A DNA stretch of 64,000 nucleotides from Cavia porcellus (GCF_034190915.1 NW_026947490.1:62981494-63045493), one strand, 5' to 3'. Positions 10,301 through 23,405 are shown, counted from the stretch's first letter. Notes: a model not told the origin generated them from the sequence alone. A program made the numbers and translations.

Positions 10301-11795
10301 GAGGCTAGAGGAAAGCTTATTGTTTGGGTCAAAATGATTTTTGTTTTGCTTGCTTCATTTTGAGGATGAGATGCCATTTCAAGACAAGACTTTATTCACG
10401 TTTCAGAGAAACTTATTTTCTGTAGTTCACAGTGTTAACTAGGTCTGCTCTTTCCGGTCATATAGAAAAAATCACAGCCTCTCCCAAATTTTCCATGCCT
10501 GGACAAAGCCTAATTTGGAAAGTTTTCTCAGCATTGCCCCAGACATCTCAGCTACTGGTAGCCTGAAGTAGGTTATGGAGAGTCCTGCTCTTGTAAGCAC
10601 ACTTTTCGTGTCTTATGTGGACCTGGCTTTGATTTGAAATTCAGTACTTTTTACCTCCCCTGTTTCCACCAAGAAAACAATAAACCAAACCAAAACAAAA
10701 ATATTCTTACAGGATCATTGTGTGCAGAGCCAAAAGAACAACAAAAAATAGCATGATGAGGGGAATCTATTCCCCTCATGGGGACCGCTGGCAACCTCCG
10801 CGTTGATGCAACGTAGGTCAGTTTTTAGAGGAAAGACTTAACACTGTCTCTGAGCTGGGCTTTTATCCTCCAAGAAAACTACTCATTTTTTTGTTTTGGT
10901 TCTTGTTTTCTTCTCTGTCTTTTCTCCTTAAAGAGGAGGACAGATTCTCCTCCACATTCTATATATGAGTGTGTTTTCTACAAGCTGTTTCTTCAAACTC
11001 AGCTCCAGATTATTTTATTCATCAAAAACTTGACCTACTCATTAAACTCCTGAATCCAGTTATATTTCCTTCTGAATCTACTACCATTAGCGAGACTTTT
11101 AATTTTTTAATTAAAAAGAAACCAAACCAACGAGAGAGAGAATTAAAGGACTACAGAAGAGACAAAAGCAACACAACTTTTAAAATTGAAATTCATTCCT
11201 GGTACAAAAATAAAACTGAAATTCAATGTCAGCTAGCACTCAGTGTCTGCCTAGCAGACCTGAGGAATCAGTCAACAGTGGGAATAGAAGCAGCCAAGTT
11301 TACAGTGGGGAACCCTCAAAATACACAGGCATTAACAGCAGTTAGTTCCCTTGGAGGCAGTTGAGTGAGTTGAATTACAGGTGGAAGCTACTCTGAGGAA
11401 AACCGAGTGGAAGCCAGAGTCCTTTCCTTAGCTCCACAAGGTGGGATTCCTAAATCAGAGGTTGTCTGGAGTGTAACACAGGGTCTCTAGACTGAAGGAT
11501 AGAAGATACCTTGTGTGCTGTTACTTTTCTAAAGGGGACCATGAGATTGCACATCAGTGAGGAGATAACTGTGTTCCTTCAGCTAGGAAAACCCAACTCC
11601 AGCTCCAGGGTCCATGAATAGATCATCTACCTTCAAACTGGGATCTTCGTGGAGAACAGAATTCTGAGTGGCCCTGAAATGGCCCAGATCACCCTATAGT
11701 AAAGCACAAAGTCAGCAAATCCTCATATGTGCTCAGAATTTCCAGACATCCAACAAAGTAATTGACATCAGAAGGATGTCTTGAATATGGAAAAC
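10301..11795. other. Intronic sequence, no feature recognised
   Basis: Non-coding, without a repeat I can name, apart from a short perfect inverted repeat at 10756-10779. The open frame at 10969-11364 has no recognisable domain. Confidence 0.5.
10756..10779. repeat. Perfect 11-bp inverted repeat, 2-nt centre
   Basis: ATGAGGGGAAT, then CT, then ATTCCCCTCAT. The arms match exactly. Confidence 0.9.
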
Positions 11796-12289
11796 AGAGA
11801 CCAAAGTAAATAGAAATAAACATACCTCTGGAAGAAATAGAGCATATCAGAGAAAAGGAAAAATATCATTGATATTCTTCTTGTTGACGGGAAGATGCTA
11901 TATTCATGAAACTAGAATGGAATTCTATTTTTAAAAAAAAGAATTCAGAAACACAAATTCAGTGTACCAGCTGGAAAAATAAGATCTCCCCAAAATGGAG
12001 CAAAAGTATAAAGAGGTAAGTAGGAAAGGAAAGGTAAGAAAATTAGAGAGCCAAAGCGAAAGATCAGTTTCATGGAGAGGTAACAGGAAGTGGAAGAGGC
12101 GAACATGAAGTGAAATGATCTCACAGTTCCTTGGACGGAACTGTGTCGGCCGCCGGATTGAAATGTCTCTGCCTACAAGGAATAAATACAGACTGATGGG
12201 TTACAGCATCACAAAGTTTTAGAAAAGAAGTACTGAAAGAAAGAGAGAGAGAAAGAGAGAGAGAGGAAGAAAAGGAAGGAAGGAAGGAA

Positions 12290-12347
<58 letters not shown>

Positions 12348-12545
12348 AGAAAGACTGTTACAATCTTCAGTAGTCGAGGAGGGGATATTACACCCAAACA
12401 TCAATAATAAGAATTTTTAACTATAAAACTGGAAGCAAGAAGACTTTAGCATTGTTGCCTTTTCAGAACTTTAAAGAAAAATTACTTGCAGTCCAGAATT
12501 CTGTACCTGAGACAGGTATCAGTCAAAGGTAAGAGTTGACCTGCA
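11796..12545 (+). mobile_element. L1M-type internal fragment
   Basis: Sense-strand phrases resemble old L1 internal sequence, for example AACTGGAAGCAAGAAGACTT followed by CAGTCCAGAATTCTGTACCT. It is interrupted by the GAAA microsatellite. Very diverged; limits uncertain. Confidence 0.45.
12236..12353 (+). repeat. (GAAA)n/(GGAA)n microsatellite
   Basis: Starts as mixed GAAAGAGAGA, passes through GGAA units and ends in about 15 GAAA units. It is probably polymorphic. The reverse frames give Phe/Leu/Ser-rich artefact peptides. Confidence 0.95.
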
Positions 12546-13635
12546 CGTCTCAAGTTGACCTCCCTTGCACGTTTTCCAAGAAGCTCCTATGAGACATGAG
12601 TGTGCCAGTGTCATCTGTTAAGCCCGCAGATGGATGTCGGTGAGCCCAGCACACATTCTGACCCGTACCTGGTCTTGTCTTAACCACATGTTGGTGAGGT
12701 TCTAACTGTTCTGTCCCCTAGATCAACACTGAATTGGGCTTTAACTTGCTTATAGAACCAGAGGAAAGCCATGGTGAAACCCACAGCAGAAAGCACAGAG
12801 CAGTGTGTGCCGTGCATACATTTTCTAGGCCCTTAGCACCCAGTTCACGTCACTGCAGACAAGGCTCCAAATGCTGTGACCCTGTCTCTCAGGACTCACA
12901 TTGTTCTCCAGAAGTGACCTTGGACCCTGTCAAAGAAGCAGAGCACGACAAGGACTTGGAGGCCCTGCCATTCCTCCAACAGAGGTGCCACCCACCCACA
13001 TGTCACTCAGCCTCCTTCCCTGGGCAGCAGCGACCTGACTCCTAAAGAGAAGGTCAACCAGGCTGCCAGTGCGGGGCACACTCTGAGCATACAGCGCATA
13101 TAGGTGTTTTTCACTAGGCCAGTAACAGCTAACAACTGGAGAGCAGCTATGGCCAGGCTTTGTTCTGATACCTTCACAAATACCACTTCACTTTCCTATT
13201 TGAGACATAGAGAATAATAAACATGATATAAGTAGTGATTTCCCTGTCCACTGTTGCGTATTTTAAATTGCATCTCTTGCCTGTTCTGTTGTCTTCCTTT
13301 GACAGAGTTGCAATCTGTGTGATGTTCTCTCACTGTGTCTTAAAAGGATAGTCAACAAAAGAGATTAACACTAATGATTAAAAACATTTTGAGTTGATTT
13401 CACGTCTTGTCATCTCATACATTTCTCTGCCTAGCTTTAATTTCCTAGCTCCGATATTTTGCAACACAATGAAAAGATAAAATACTTGAATTAAAAAACA
13501 TTCGATGTTTCACTGTTGTTGCAAACTAGATTTTAGAGGAAACTGTTGCAAAAGCAAGGTAGATATGCTTCTTTAGTTACTCTTAACAGCACAGATGATG
13601 TGGACAAGCATGGGATGTGTTGATACTTTAAATTC
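12546..13635. other. Intronic sequence, no feature recognised
   Basis: No repeat or exon that I can name. The open frame at 12734-13045 lacks any recognisable family feature. Confidence 0.45.
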
Positions 13636-13639
13636 ATAA

Positions 13640-13970
13640 ATGATACAGCTTAGCCTCACCTTATCTGGTGAGGTCTTTCTTGCTGGTGGGAGCTCTCTTG
13701 GCAGAGTCCCAAGTCAGATAAGGTATCACATGATTAGACAGAATGTCCACTTATACCCAATTTGCATCTTAAGTCCCTCTCTCCTAGAAAACCACAGTCC
13801 TGTTGGGTTAGGGACCCCCTCCCCCAATGGCCTTATTTACCTTTAATGACCTCGCAAAGGTCTCACCTCCAAATACATAGATTAAATTTCTATCCATTTA
13901 ACACCTCACTATGGCGATTAAATTCCAATATGAGTTGTGGTAGGGACATTCAGCACATGGCATGCTTTTC
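13640..13970 (-). mobile_element. LTR fragment, MaLR/MLT-like
   Basis: Reverse-orientation LTR text: GGGTTAGGGACCCCCTCCCC, then TTAATGACCTCGCAAAGGTC, CTCACCTCCAAATACA and a degraded TTCCAATATGAGTT end. It is the same family as copies at about 25690 and 51420. Confidence 0.6.
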
Positions 13971-13984
13971 TGTCACATAGAGGA

Positions 13985-16510
13985 GGACGGACACCACTAA
14001 AAGGCCAGCTCTGGAGACCCCCTTTGTGCCCAAACAGAGTCAAAAGTTTTGCCCCGACGAGCAACTATGCAATGTGTTTTGAGGACCCCAGTTCTGACGC
14101 CATATCACATAAAGTGAATTGCAAGGTTCACAGTCTGGTGAGAAAGAAAATGGGGTTCCATCTCCACCAGAACTGCACAGAACCCAGCCAGCCCAAGCGA
14201 CTGGGAAGTCACCCTGCAGGCGGAGGCAGTCCAGATGCCTCCCCACGCACAGACTTGTGCCTTCTTGGGACAACCACGCAACAGTGCCTGCCAAACAGGG
14301 AAATGACAAAAGGGCTCCCAGTTCCAGTCAGCCCTGGGAACTGGAGATCTTTCTGGCAGACACGCCAAGTCGGTGTGCACACAGGTAATTCAGCACTTGC
14401 CTGGCTCTAATTAAAACTCATGTTTCCCCGTCTGTGTTCACACAAATGACGTGGAGTCAAACCACAAGAAAATCTGTTATCACTCAAACCGGTGCATATT
14501 TCTCATACAACTGAAACGTTATATAAAATCACGAGCTGTTAAATGGAAAAGCAAAAATTGAAGGCAGACACTGGTTCCCATGCTGTCTACACTCACCTTC
14601 CAGGAGATGTGAGCCATGGGTCACAGCTGCATGTGGAGGGCAAAGCCTTGAGATCAAAGCCTTCGACACTGGAGGAAGCATTCCTGTCGGCCCAATCCCC
14701 AAACCACTCGTGGCACCCTCCCTATGTCCTTATTTGCTCCAGTACTGTAAAAAGTTATTTGTTTGAATGATGTTTTAAAGTGCTCCGTGCAATTAAGTTT
14801 TAAAGCGGGGGGCAAGCTTGCCTTCGGTGTATATATGAAACTCCCAATAAATTTAAAGTTCTTGGGTATGCTTGGGGTAGGGGGAAGATTAAAAAAAGGA
14901 AAGGAACAAATACTTCAAAAAATTAAACCTGAGGTGTTTTCCCCCTGTATAATATTAAAAATGTCTTTATGGTTGGAAAAAATTCAATAGATCAAAAAAT
15001 ATATAGAAAAAAGTATGCCACTTCCATATTCACTTGTATTTAATTTGCATCTCATTTCTTGAGGAAAACACCTCCTTTAAGTGTAATTATCACAAAGGGT
15101 TACAAACCTCCTTCACCTGGCTCCAGGTGTTTGTGGTTTCTAAACATGTGCCCTTCTTTGCCCACCAAATTTGGGTTTTTGTGTTGTTTCCGTTATGTGG
15201 ATGTTTATGTTTTTAAAGTACTCTTCAGAGTGTCCTAGTTAGCTTGTGGAGCTCTTAAAAATATAAAAACATATTGCAAAGCCTCATTCAAAACCCAGAC
15301 ACGGACATAATATGTACTGTTCAGATGGTGGCTTGGGAGAGTAGAATATTCTTATTCAATTCATAAAATAACGTTAGACATACAGCCTCTTGGTTTAGAA
15401 CAAAGCAGGAAGTAACATTCATTGACAATGAAATAAAATTCAGGAGCAACAGTGAATTCAGATGGAGCAGCAAAATCAGATCAGGGTCCTGGGAATACTT
15501 CTCCGCTATCAAGCTACACATACCTGAGAACACAGAACACTCTAAACTCCCAACTCTATATCCTTGATTGAGAATATTCCTGGCTAAATAAAATGGACTG
15601 AGCAGGCTGCCTTCACAAGTAAAGAATAAATCACTGAGTTTGGCGCATGGCAAGCTTGGTGGCGAGTAAAATAATTTCATGTTATGCAAACATGAGGTAA
15701 CCTGTAGGCTCCATGCCAGGAAGGCACTCAAGGTAAACCTAAGAAAGCACCTCTCGCTGCCTTCCACATGTACCATGCTAAGCCACAGGGTTTTCTGTTT
15801 ATTTCTTTTAAAATAAGTTTACGTTTGCCTATATGTTGAGCCTTTGAAACAGTGGACTGTGGACTCCACTGACTTAGTAATTAGACTAAAAATTCACTAG
15901 CCACCCTATGACATTTGGAATGAAGCCTTATGATTAGTGCAAGAAATTTAGGCAAAGTAAATTTCCCACAGATCAGTAGTCCTGGTGCATTCAGGACTAG
16001 AAGTTTGTCAGGTAAAGGAAGGGTACCGGCCTTCATCAGACGTTTCTTCCTAGTGTACGGTGTGGGACTTCACAGAGATGTTCTCGTCAGTGCCTGTCCC
16101 TCCTTGGCTGAGTCCCGGAATAGCCAACATTGGTTTATGCAGTAGGACATTATGTAACTGGCATAATGCTTGGGAAAAAAAGACAACTGACTCCTGGAAA
16201 ATGCAAAGGGGGGACCTTAGAATAACAGCCTGTTCTGAGGCAATATGGGTAAAAATACATGTTGGGTTTTGACAGGCATTAGGTCAAAGGGTGCCTTTCC
16301 AGATGGGCATGGCAGGGTAGTAACAGCTGGAGCCCAGAGAAGCCCGGGTCATTGGAGCCTAAGGAAGGACCCCGGAGCCAGTGCTGACAGGAGCAAGACT
16401 GACCTCAGGGCCAAAATTCCTCTTTGCTCATTCCTCTCCATCTAACCGGGGCTGGCCTCCAGAAAATAAATGCCAGAACCAGACTCCAGCACTGGGGAAA
16501 TAATCACCAC
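13985..16510. other. Intronic sequence, no feature recognised
   Basis: About 2.5 kb without a repeat I can name. Overlapping open frames on both strands at 13937-14410 are in a GC-richer patch but show no domain or splice context. The stretch 14800-15800 is AT-rich. Confidence 0.45.
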
Positions 16511-16519
16511 GAGAATGAA

Positions 16520-16690
16520 TGCCATGTATGGAGCCCTTGCCTTACACTGGGCACTGGGCTCTGTATTCAAATGCATAACCTGTGCGAAGCCAAGCTATCT
16601 CATGGTCCAGTCCAGACATGGAAATGCAGTCACAGAAACAAAAAACCTGGCAACCAAATAGCAACTGAAAGTAATTATAAGCCTAGATTC
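16520..16690 (-). repeat. Possible MIR fragment
   Basis: GCCCTTGCCTTACACTGGGC, then ACTGGGCTCTGTATTC, resembles the reversed MIR core (TGTGCCAGGCACTGTTCTAAG). Very diverged. Confidence 0.35.
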
Positions 16691-16789
16691 ATTCTCTCCT
16701 GAAAAGATAGCACATGCTAAACTTCTTTAAATTGTTATTTTTTAACACATTTCTCCATTTTATCCCAGAGTTACTCCCCAAATAGCCTC

Positions 16790-16935
16790 CCTACTCTAAG
16801 CGCCTCAAATTCTCCGTTCAGAATAGGATAGAAGATCTGCTCGCTCTCCCATTTTCTCCTTTCCTGCTCCTGCTGTTCTTTGCCACAAGATGTCCTGTAC
16901 TGTTCCTGGCCTGGGAACTTCCCTGTCACGCATCG
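16790..16935. repeat. Possible L2-like fragment
   Basis: Pyrimidine-rich TCTCCCATTTTCTCCTTTCC, then GTTCCTGGCCTGGGAACTTC, recalls ancient L2-type sequence. Weak. Confidence 0.25.
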
Positions 16936-17039
16936 CAGGCATGGACCAGCCGGAGTTTCTGGGATCAGTCAGACACAGCAAAAAGAAAAGGCATGGATGG
17001 GCATAGACAGGAAGCAGATGTGAATGCGAGTGTTCCTGC

Positions 17040-17220
17040 TTGCATTAAAGGAGTTCATTCATTCTCAAAATGACCCTGCAGAAGCGGGCAATCCCATGAA
17101 AGATGTGCGAAGATAGGGTTAAGATGTTTAACAACCTGCTCAGAAGATCTAGGATACCATCCAAGAAGCAATGATGTCAAAATCCACATTCTTGACTATG
17201 ATTTGACACAGAATTTTCTA
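17040..17220 (-). repeat. MIR SINE fragment
   Basis: Reversed MIR-like order: TCATTCTCAAAATGACCCTG, then GGTTAAGATGTTTAACAACC, TGCTCAGAAGATC and the CAAAATCCACATTCTTGACT end. Diverged. Confidence 0.5.
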
Positions 17221-17559
17221 GAAAGGAGCTGACCAGCATAAAGCTCTTCCTAGATTTAAAAAGCAATCGTGAGATTCATCATAGGAAAGATCAGAGTGAG
17301 AGGAGACGTCAGTCTGGCTGAGAGTCTGTTTTCTTCCCAAATATGGAACAATCAGAAACCAGATTAGTTCCACAACCCTTGTGCTTGGAGAAATAAACTG
17401 TGTAGCACTGAGCCCTTTCTAGCCCAAGGTTTAAAAAGGTCACAGGTAACGAGATTCATTTTGATAGCTTGGCTATTGTAATAAAAATAATATAAATATT
17501 GGTAATTAAAATGATTTAGATTATTGGAGTTTTACTGTTCTGTTTTCTAGAACAAAGAG

Positions 17560-18750
17560 AAGAGCCATTGATGAGGTCTGAAAGGGAGGAATGTGGTCCT
17601 GAATCCAGGGCTGGGCACAGCACTGAGTGGAACAGCACAGGCTTAGCGTGTGTGATGTGAAGACCTGGCTTTCGTCCTAGGACCACAAAACAAACATTTA
17701 GTGGCAGAGAATATTTCAAAAAGGAGAAAGTAGTCAGTTACAACAAATGCAAAGAAGGGGCAAATAAGAACTCAAGAGTCCCTTGCTCTGAGCGACAGAA
17801 AGCTGCTGATGACCTCCCAGGGGGCCAGTTCAGTGGCAATCTGAAGGCAGAAGCCAGCGGGGAGCCAGAGGAATGGAATTTACGCCTGGAGATAATGAGT
17901 CCAGAGGACAGCTTTTTGAAGAAATGTGACTGTGAGGGGAAGAACTGGGAAAGAGTTGTGTCTCTTGCTTTGTTTTTAATGTGGAAAACGTGTGTTTAAG
18001 TGATGATGGGAAAGAGTCATTAGAAAGGAGGAGATTGAAGATGAAGAAAGGAACGAGACGGAGTTTTTGGTGGTAAAATGTCCTCAGGATGATGTGACCG
18101 GCTGGAGCACACCAGGGGAATGGCAGAGTGGTCCCTGGGACAGCGGGAGGAAGGCGGGAGAGGAAGAGTGCTGGGGTGGTGCTGGTGGGGGCTGGTTACA
18201 GCCGCTCAAGTCCAGTGGCGCCGCCTGTGGGATTAAGCAGCCCTTGCAGCCCATCTGGGAGAACAGGGGCTAGACGATGAAGGGAATTTGAAAGATAATG
18301 AGAAGAGTGACAGAGTTGTCTCATTCAAAAGAGACTTTTAGACTGCTGGGCAATGATAAAACTCCCTTTGCAGCTGAGTCTGCAGTGGACTTGTCTGCCT
18401 TGCTGTTTACATATTGCCACCAGCAAGGCTGTTATTCCAGATGGATGTTTGAGAGAATGACCGCCAAGGTGGACTGTGGCGTCTCAGCTGGTACTGGATG
18501 AAAGGAAAACACAAGACTGTCCCAGAGACAGTCTGTGGGCCAGTGGTCAGGGGCCTGCTGACAGCAAGAATTGTTGATGGCCCCATAGGAAGAGAAGAGG
18601 CTGCGATGAGAGAGCTCGGAGCTCAGTCATTGAAAATGAGAACCCAAGTGTTATCTTGGAGGCGGAACCTGAAGGTGATGAGGATCAGGAAGAAGCCAGA
18701 CAGCCTTCCATACGCTAGTTTATCAAGATACTCTCATAGACAGCTTTAAA
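17560..18750. repeat. Ancient interspersed repeat, family unassigned
   Basis: Same style as the 8546 and 19480 stretches (GTCATTAGAAAGGAGGAGAT then TGAAGATGAAG). The short open frames inside are chance. Confidence 0.35.
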
Positions 18751-18939
18751 AATGTTTTACCCTGTTCCCTTTTTAAGTCACTACTCTATAGGAGCTGATG
18801 CTTATATATGATGTGGGGTTACTAGTTTTAATTGTCTTTTATTTGGCTAACCAATGTTTCTTGGGCATTGGCTGTTTAATCCTTTCATGAGTCCTGGTAT
18901 TCATTCCTTCCCCACTGTCCTTGTTTTTTATTCCATCCT

Positions 18940-19255
18940 GATTGCCTCTAGCAAGAAATATTACACTGCCCTTCTGTCTCCTGTCACTAGTCAATGTTTT
19001 ATATGTCACTGTAAAAGTTAATTTTCTAAAATGTACATATGGCCATGCCACTCTCCTAATTAAAGTGCTTAGATTATTTTATTACTTAGAAAATAAAAAT
19101 CAAACTCTTGAGAGTGAAAATTTTAAGATACCACAATATTTCTCCTTGTGATATTTCTGTGTTTATCAAGTTATCTTCATTTTCTGGCATTATCCATGTT
19201 TATACTCAAATGCTCCTTGTGGAAAATACATGATCCAGATTAACTTTTGGAAAAC
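18940..19255. repeat. Ancient LINE-like (L2-type) fragment
   Basis: AAAATGTACATATGGCCATG, then CCACTCTCCTAATTAAAGTG, then AAAATAAAAATCAAACTC, matches the common ancient pattern with a 'GATCATGTCACTCCCCTGCTT' core. Family name uncertain. Confidence 0.4.
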
Positions 19256-19479
19256 TTTTTCCCAGAACTATTCATTAGAACCATAGTTACTAAGTTTTAA
19301 AATGTGTAATCTGTTTATTTGACATCTATTTGGCACCTAATGTATACAGGCATAGCTTATATTATAACTTTCTTTAAGCCTTTACAATATAAAGGACAGA
19401 AAGCATTATCCCAATATGAAAATAAAAAGTGTAGCACCAGTCATTTGAGTAAAGTCCTATGAGAGTTCCAGTGAAGGAG

Positions 19480-19990
19480 AAATGGCATTTGTTTGATGGA
19501 AATCAGGAGTGGTGGCCTTTGTGACATAGTTGTCTGGCTCATCCTGAAGAACAAATTGACAAAGAGAAGGGATGAGTGGGCACGTTAGGCATCAGTAAAG
19601 GTAAGAGAAGTGGGAAACGTGATCTTTCAGGAAAGAGGGAGCAGGGAGAGAGAGGAATGGTTGGAAAAATAAACTAAGGCCAGAGTATACAGGATAGGTA
19701 AGAGACCGAGCCATAGTTAGTGGGCCCTGGGAGTCCATGAAAGCTTTTATTTCAGGACTGATATAATTAAGTAGTGAGACGATGAGATGGGCAAGAATTC
19801 AAAGAGATTAAGAGGCTGCACCAGCACACTAGAGGTAGGTATGCTGCTGGATTGCCCTGGGAGGTGGCAAAGTCAAAAGGGACACAAGAGATATTTCAGA
19901 AGCAGAATGGATAGCGGTTAGATGCCCAAAGAAATGAGGAGGGAGCAAAATGAGTCTGACACTGCTCCCAAAAATAAAGTAACAGTTGAA
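19480..19990. repeat. Ancient interspersed repeat, family unassigned
   Basis: Typical phrases: GAAAGAGGGAGCAGGGAGAG, AACTAAGGCCAGAGTATACA, GGACTGATATAATTAAGTAG, AAGAGGCTGCACCAG. The same family is likely at 8546 and 17560. Confidence 0.45.
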
Positions 19991-20129
19991 TGAACGACTC
20001 CTATCTCTGATTAAGCACCAGTTATGTTTGTATTTATCTCTAGGGATTTCATGTAGTTTTGGTGACTTTTGAAAGTACTTATCGTTTCAAATATTTTCAT
20101 AACCTAAGGAGGTACCTTTAGATTAATGG

Positions 20130-20291
<162 letters not shown>

Positions 20292-20497
20292 ACTCTGAAC
20301 AGAAATGACAAGGTTGAAATTTTCCACGACACAGGGCATCACTCCTATGGCCAGGAAGCCTAAATTGGGAAACATTTGTTAGCAAATACTTTAAATAGCC
20401 TAAATGAAAGTACATGAATTAAAAATGCAAATGAAACTTGTATCTGGAAATCACACGGGTGTCTTCTGTAACATGCCATGTAATGCAATACAAAGCC

Positions 20498-20503
20498 AAT
20501 AAA
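20498..20503 (+). terminator. AATAAA polyadenylation signal, proximal
   Basis: Canonical hexamer about 207 bp after the ODAD2 stop codon. Confidence 0.55.
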
Positions 20504-20586
20504 TCTGTGATAATTTTCTAAGAATTCAAGAATATACACATACAGTGTATGCGTATAAACAGTGCTTTTGTATTTGTGGTGACTTT

Positions 20587-20592
20587 AATAAA
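20587..20592 (+). terminator. AATAAA polyadenylation signal, distal
   Basis: Canonical hexamer about 296 bp after the stop, with GT/T-rich sequence downstream. Likely the main ODAD2 signal. Confidence 0.65.
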
Positions 20593-20619
20593 GAATATGG
20601 TTTTCCCAGTGTACACTTT

Positions 20620-22255
20620 CCTAGCTGTTCATGATGTCTTTAGAACTCCCTTTCTGTTAAACCTATCGGACGGCGCTGTCATTATGGCTTTGTCTGTTTG
20701 ATCGCTTGCAACCCACAGGAGAGCTCGGAGGCGATGTGCTGATTTCACAAACAGTTATTACACAGAATTTGGAGTTAAGCAGCTGGGCTTAGAGAGATCA
20801 TCCTGAGGTCACCCCCAATTTCTTGAAAATACTAGCAAACATCTGAAAAGGTAATGTGTAACTGTCAGCCTACCAGACAGTGCAAATCACAAGAACATAA
20901 GTAGGGAGTTCTTTCTTTTTTACTCTTGGCTTTATAAGGCAGAAACGATTGTATGCTTTATTTCCTTCGTAGGGTTTCACCCACAGCTTTATTGAAATTA
21001 ATTTATGCTGATGTTTGGATAATACTATTTCACATAAAATTGTTTTGAATTTCTAAACTTGTTTTCAGCACACAAAGTACTTTTTAAAAATAACTACAAA
21101 GGATTAATAGCATTTTATCAGGTTAAGTAACATTAAAATCCATTTAAAAGAATCACATATATAATCTTGGTGTGCCGAAATGTTTGGGAATTAACTGTTC
21201 CATGGATCTCATAACCAGAAAAATAACTTTATTTGCATCAGCTCAATAAACTGGAGACCTCAATTAATTCTTTAAAGCACAAGCAAGGCTGTTTTATTGA
21301 AAAATGTTAGATCATGTAAGCCATAATTTGGAGAAGATCATAAACTTAATTGAATTAAATGTAAATAATTTGTATAACATGAAAAGCCTGTTCAAAATGA
21401 GAATTATACCAGTGATAGATGCTCCAATAAAAAGGTAAAGTGATTCTGAGAATTTTAAAATTTCTTAAAATAGTCATCCACCTTTATTACTTTTCAAAGA
21501 AAGTTTTTAAAGAGGATGCTATGAACAAGGTAATGGCATTACTGCTAAGAAATATGAAGAGAGAATAAATCTGTTCACTTTGCATAGCAGACACTTTCAG
21601 TGCCAAAGTCACCACCTAGCTTTGTCTCACAGCATGAAAAAATGTATTTAGAAATCATAGATTCCATGATTCCATGGAATGAATAAGCATATTATTATTT
21701 TATTAAAAGATACACCTACCTTTGTCTTCAGATTTTAAAATAACTTTGAATTAGAGGGTCCTGGAAGTTAAGGGGAAGCTAACGAGCCAAACAACCACAA
21801 GAACCACATGAATGGTGAAAGGAAAGGATTGTTTTTTACGATGTGCTAGATAGAAGGAAACTTGGAGTTTCTGTTTTTATGTAAGTCAATAAATGCACAC
21901 AGTAAAACAGCAGTGCTATTTTTCAAAAAAATAAGGACTTAGAGACAGAGAAAATTAACATGAAGATTGTCTAATATATTTCTAAATAAAAAATCTTTTT
22001 AAAAATTCTTAAACAGCAGAGAAGCTGTGCCATCAGAGTGAAAAATACATAGTAGAATTTGAAGGTCAACTTTTGGCTTTTTTGTGAAATAGCATTATGG
22101 AAAACTCTGATCTTCCTCAAAAATGGTCAAAACCAAGAATAGCATCCACAGCTTTCCAAGAACACAGGTATGAACAGTCATACCACTGTCTGCTACAGGT
22201 CGCAGTGAGAGAGCTCATGTTCTCCTAACCTTTGTTTGAGGATTTTAATTATATT
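20620..22255. other. Low-repeat AT-rich intergenic stretch
   Basis: About 1.6 kb downstream of ODAD2 with no repeat I can identify. No open frame of interest. A candidate place to look for conserved non-coding sequence. Confidence 0.5.
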
Positions 22256-22269
22256 AATTTTGACTTCTT

Positions 22270-22356
22270 TTTTAGGGGGGACACTGGGGATCGAACTCAT
22301 GACCTTGCGCTTGCCAGGCAGGTGCTTATGCCACTGAGCTAAATCCCCAGCCCCCA
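22270..22356 (-). mobile_element. ID-like SINE with target-site duplication
   Basis: Reverse SINE, GGGGATCGAACTCATGACCT to GCTAAATCCCCAGCCCC, with a short T run. It is flanked by AATTTTGACTTCTT (22256-22269) and AATTCTGACTTCTT (22357-22370), 13 of 14 identical. The poly(A) part is short. Confidence 0.9.
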
Positions 22357-22370
22357 AATTCTGACTTCTT

Positions 22371-23404
22371 AAGGTTAATAACTTTGATTCTTTGTAAGTT
22401 TTCAGTGACAAGTTTCTATTTCAGGCTGTATTCTTCCACAGGGCACAGAGTAGTGTGTTCTCTTGGTAATGGATGGCTGTTTCAGTTTGAAAAGGGTTTA
22501 AGGTGGAAAGAATTTTAAATAGACTTCTTTGCTCTCCCAATCTCTTAGTTTGTGAGGTTCTCTTTTAGGAATCCTTGCCATGATCCTTCTGCTGTCAATG
22601 TTTTTTTTTTTTTTTTTGCCACTATCAAGATACCTAGCATTAAAAGTAATCTGTTTCTTTTTCAAACTTTTCAAACTTCTGAAATTTGGAAGGTCACTTT
22701 TCTGAAGGCTTGCCATATTATTTCGGTAGAGTTCGTTATTACTATATACATCTCTACTCATGGGGAACTGAGAATTCACCACCAAAATATTTGGAAAATT
22801 TGTTTCCATTTAGGAAAATGGGTATCTCAGGTAGGGATAAATAGACATCGGAGAGCAGTGAGTAGACGTTTTTAATTGTCTTTTTACATAGTGGATTTAG
22901 GTTAAAATTTCCCAGTCCAAATAATATAAGATTTTTTAATTTCATTATGTGATGTGTGAGAATGGACTAGGCTATATGCATTCCCTTTCTATCCCACTCT
23001 CAGTGGAGTACCTTAAGTGTGTTCAGTAAAAACATTAAGAAAATTCACTAAATTAAAAATTCCACTGTCTCAGATGTACTAAATGTCAACAAAACAGAAC
23101 AAAACAAAAACAAGATGGCTTACATACACTTAAGAACAAAAAGTAGAACTCTTCCTCTAAATGAGAGTGAACTAGAAAAAAACAAATTTAATGTGACACC
23201 ACGATATGCAGGCATAGCATTGTGTACTTTTCATCCCATTTAATATGCAGAACTGATGAAAGGGGTAACCCTGGCATACTAGCATCTGTTTGAAAGGGCT
23301 CAATCATTTTTGCAAGGGCAATTTTAAGAATGCCTACCGACAGCTCTATAATTTTCTGTGCTTTTGGATTACATGCAGGAATTTATTGGAAACAGTATTC
23401 TCCA
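22371..23404. other. Intergenic, no feature recognised
   Basis: AT-rich sequence with a T run at about 22601-22618. The overlapping frames at 22498-22945 lack any recognisable domain. Confidence 0.45.
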
Positions 23405-23405
23405 C

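Larger units (their letters stand above)
20292..20615 (+). other. ODAD2: ODAD2 3' UTR
   Basis: Sequence from the stop codon to the probable cleavage zone. It is about 320 bp, AT-rich and free of recognisable repeats. AATAAA signals occur at 20498 and 20587. The second is followed after about 10-20 bases by GT/T-rich sequence (CAGTGTACAC, GTTCATGATGTCTT), so it is the better candidate for the main end. The exact 3' end is inferred. Confidence 0.7.

Noticed and set aside
12209..12404. Phe/Leu/Ser-rich frames
   Set aside because: Translation of the GAAA microsatellite.
13937..14410. 157-codon plus-strand frame
   Set aside because: Starts in an LTR fragment and runs through unassigned sequence with frames on the opposite strand. 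No domain.
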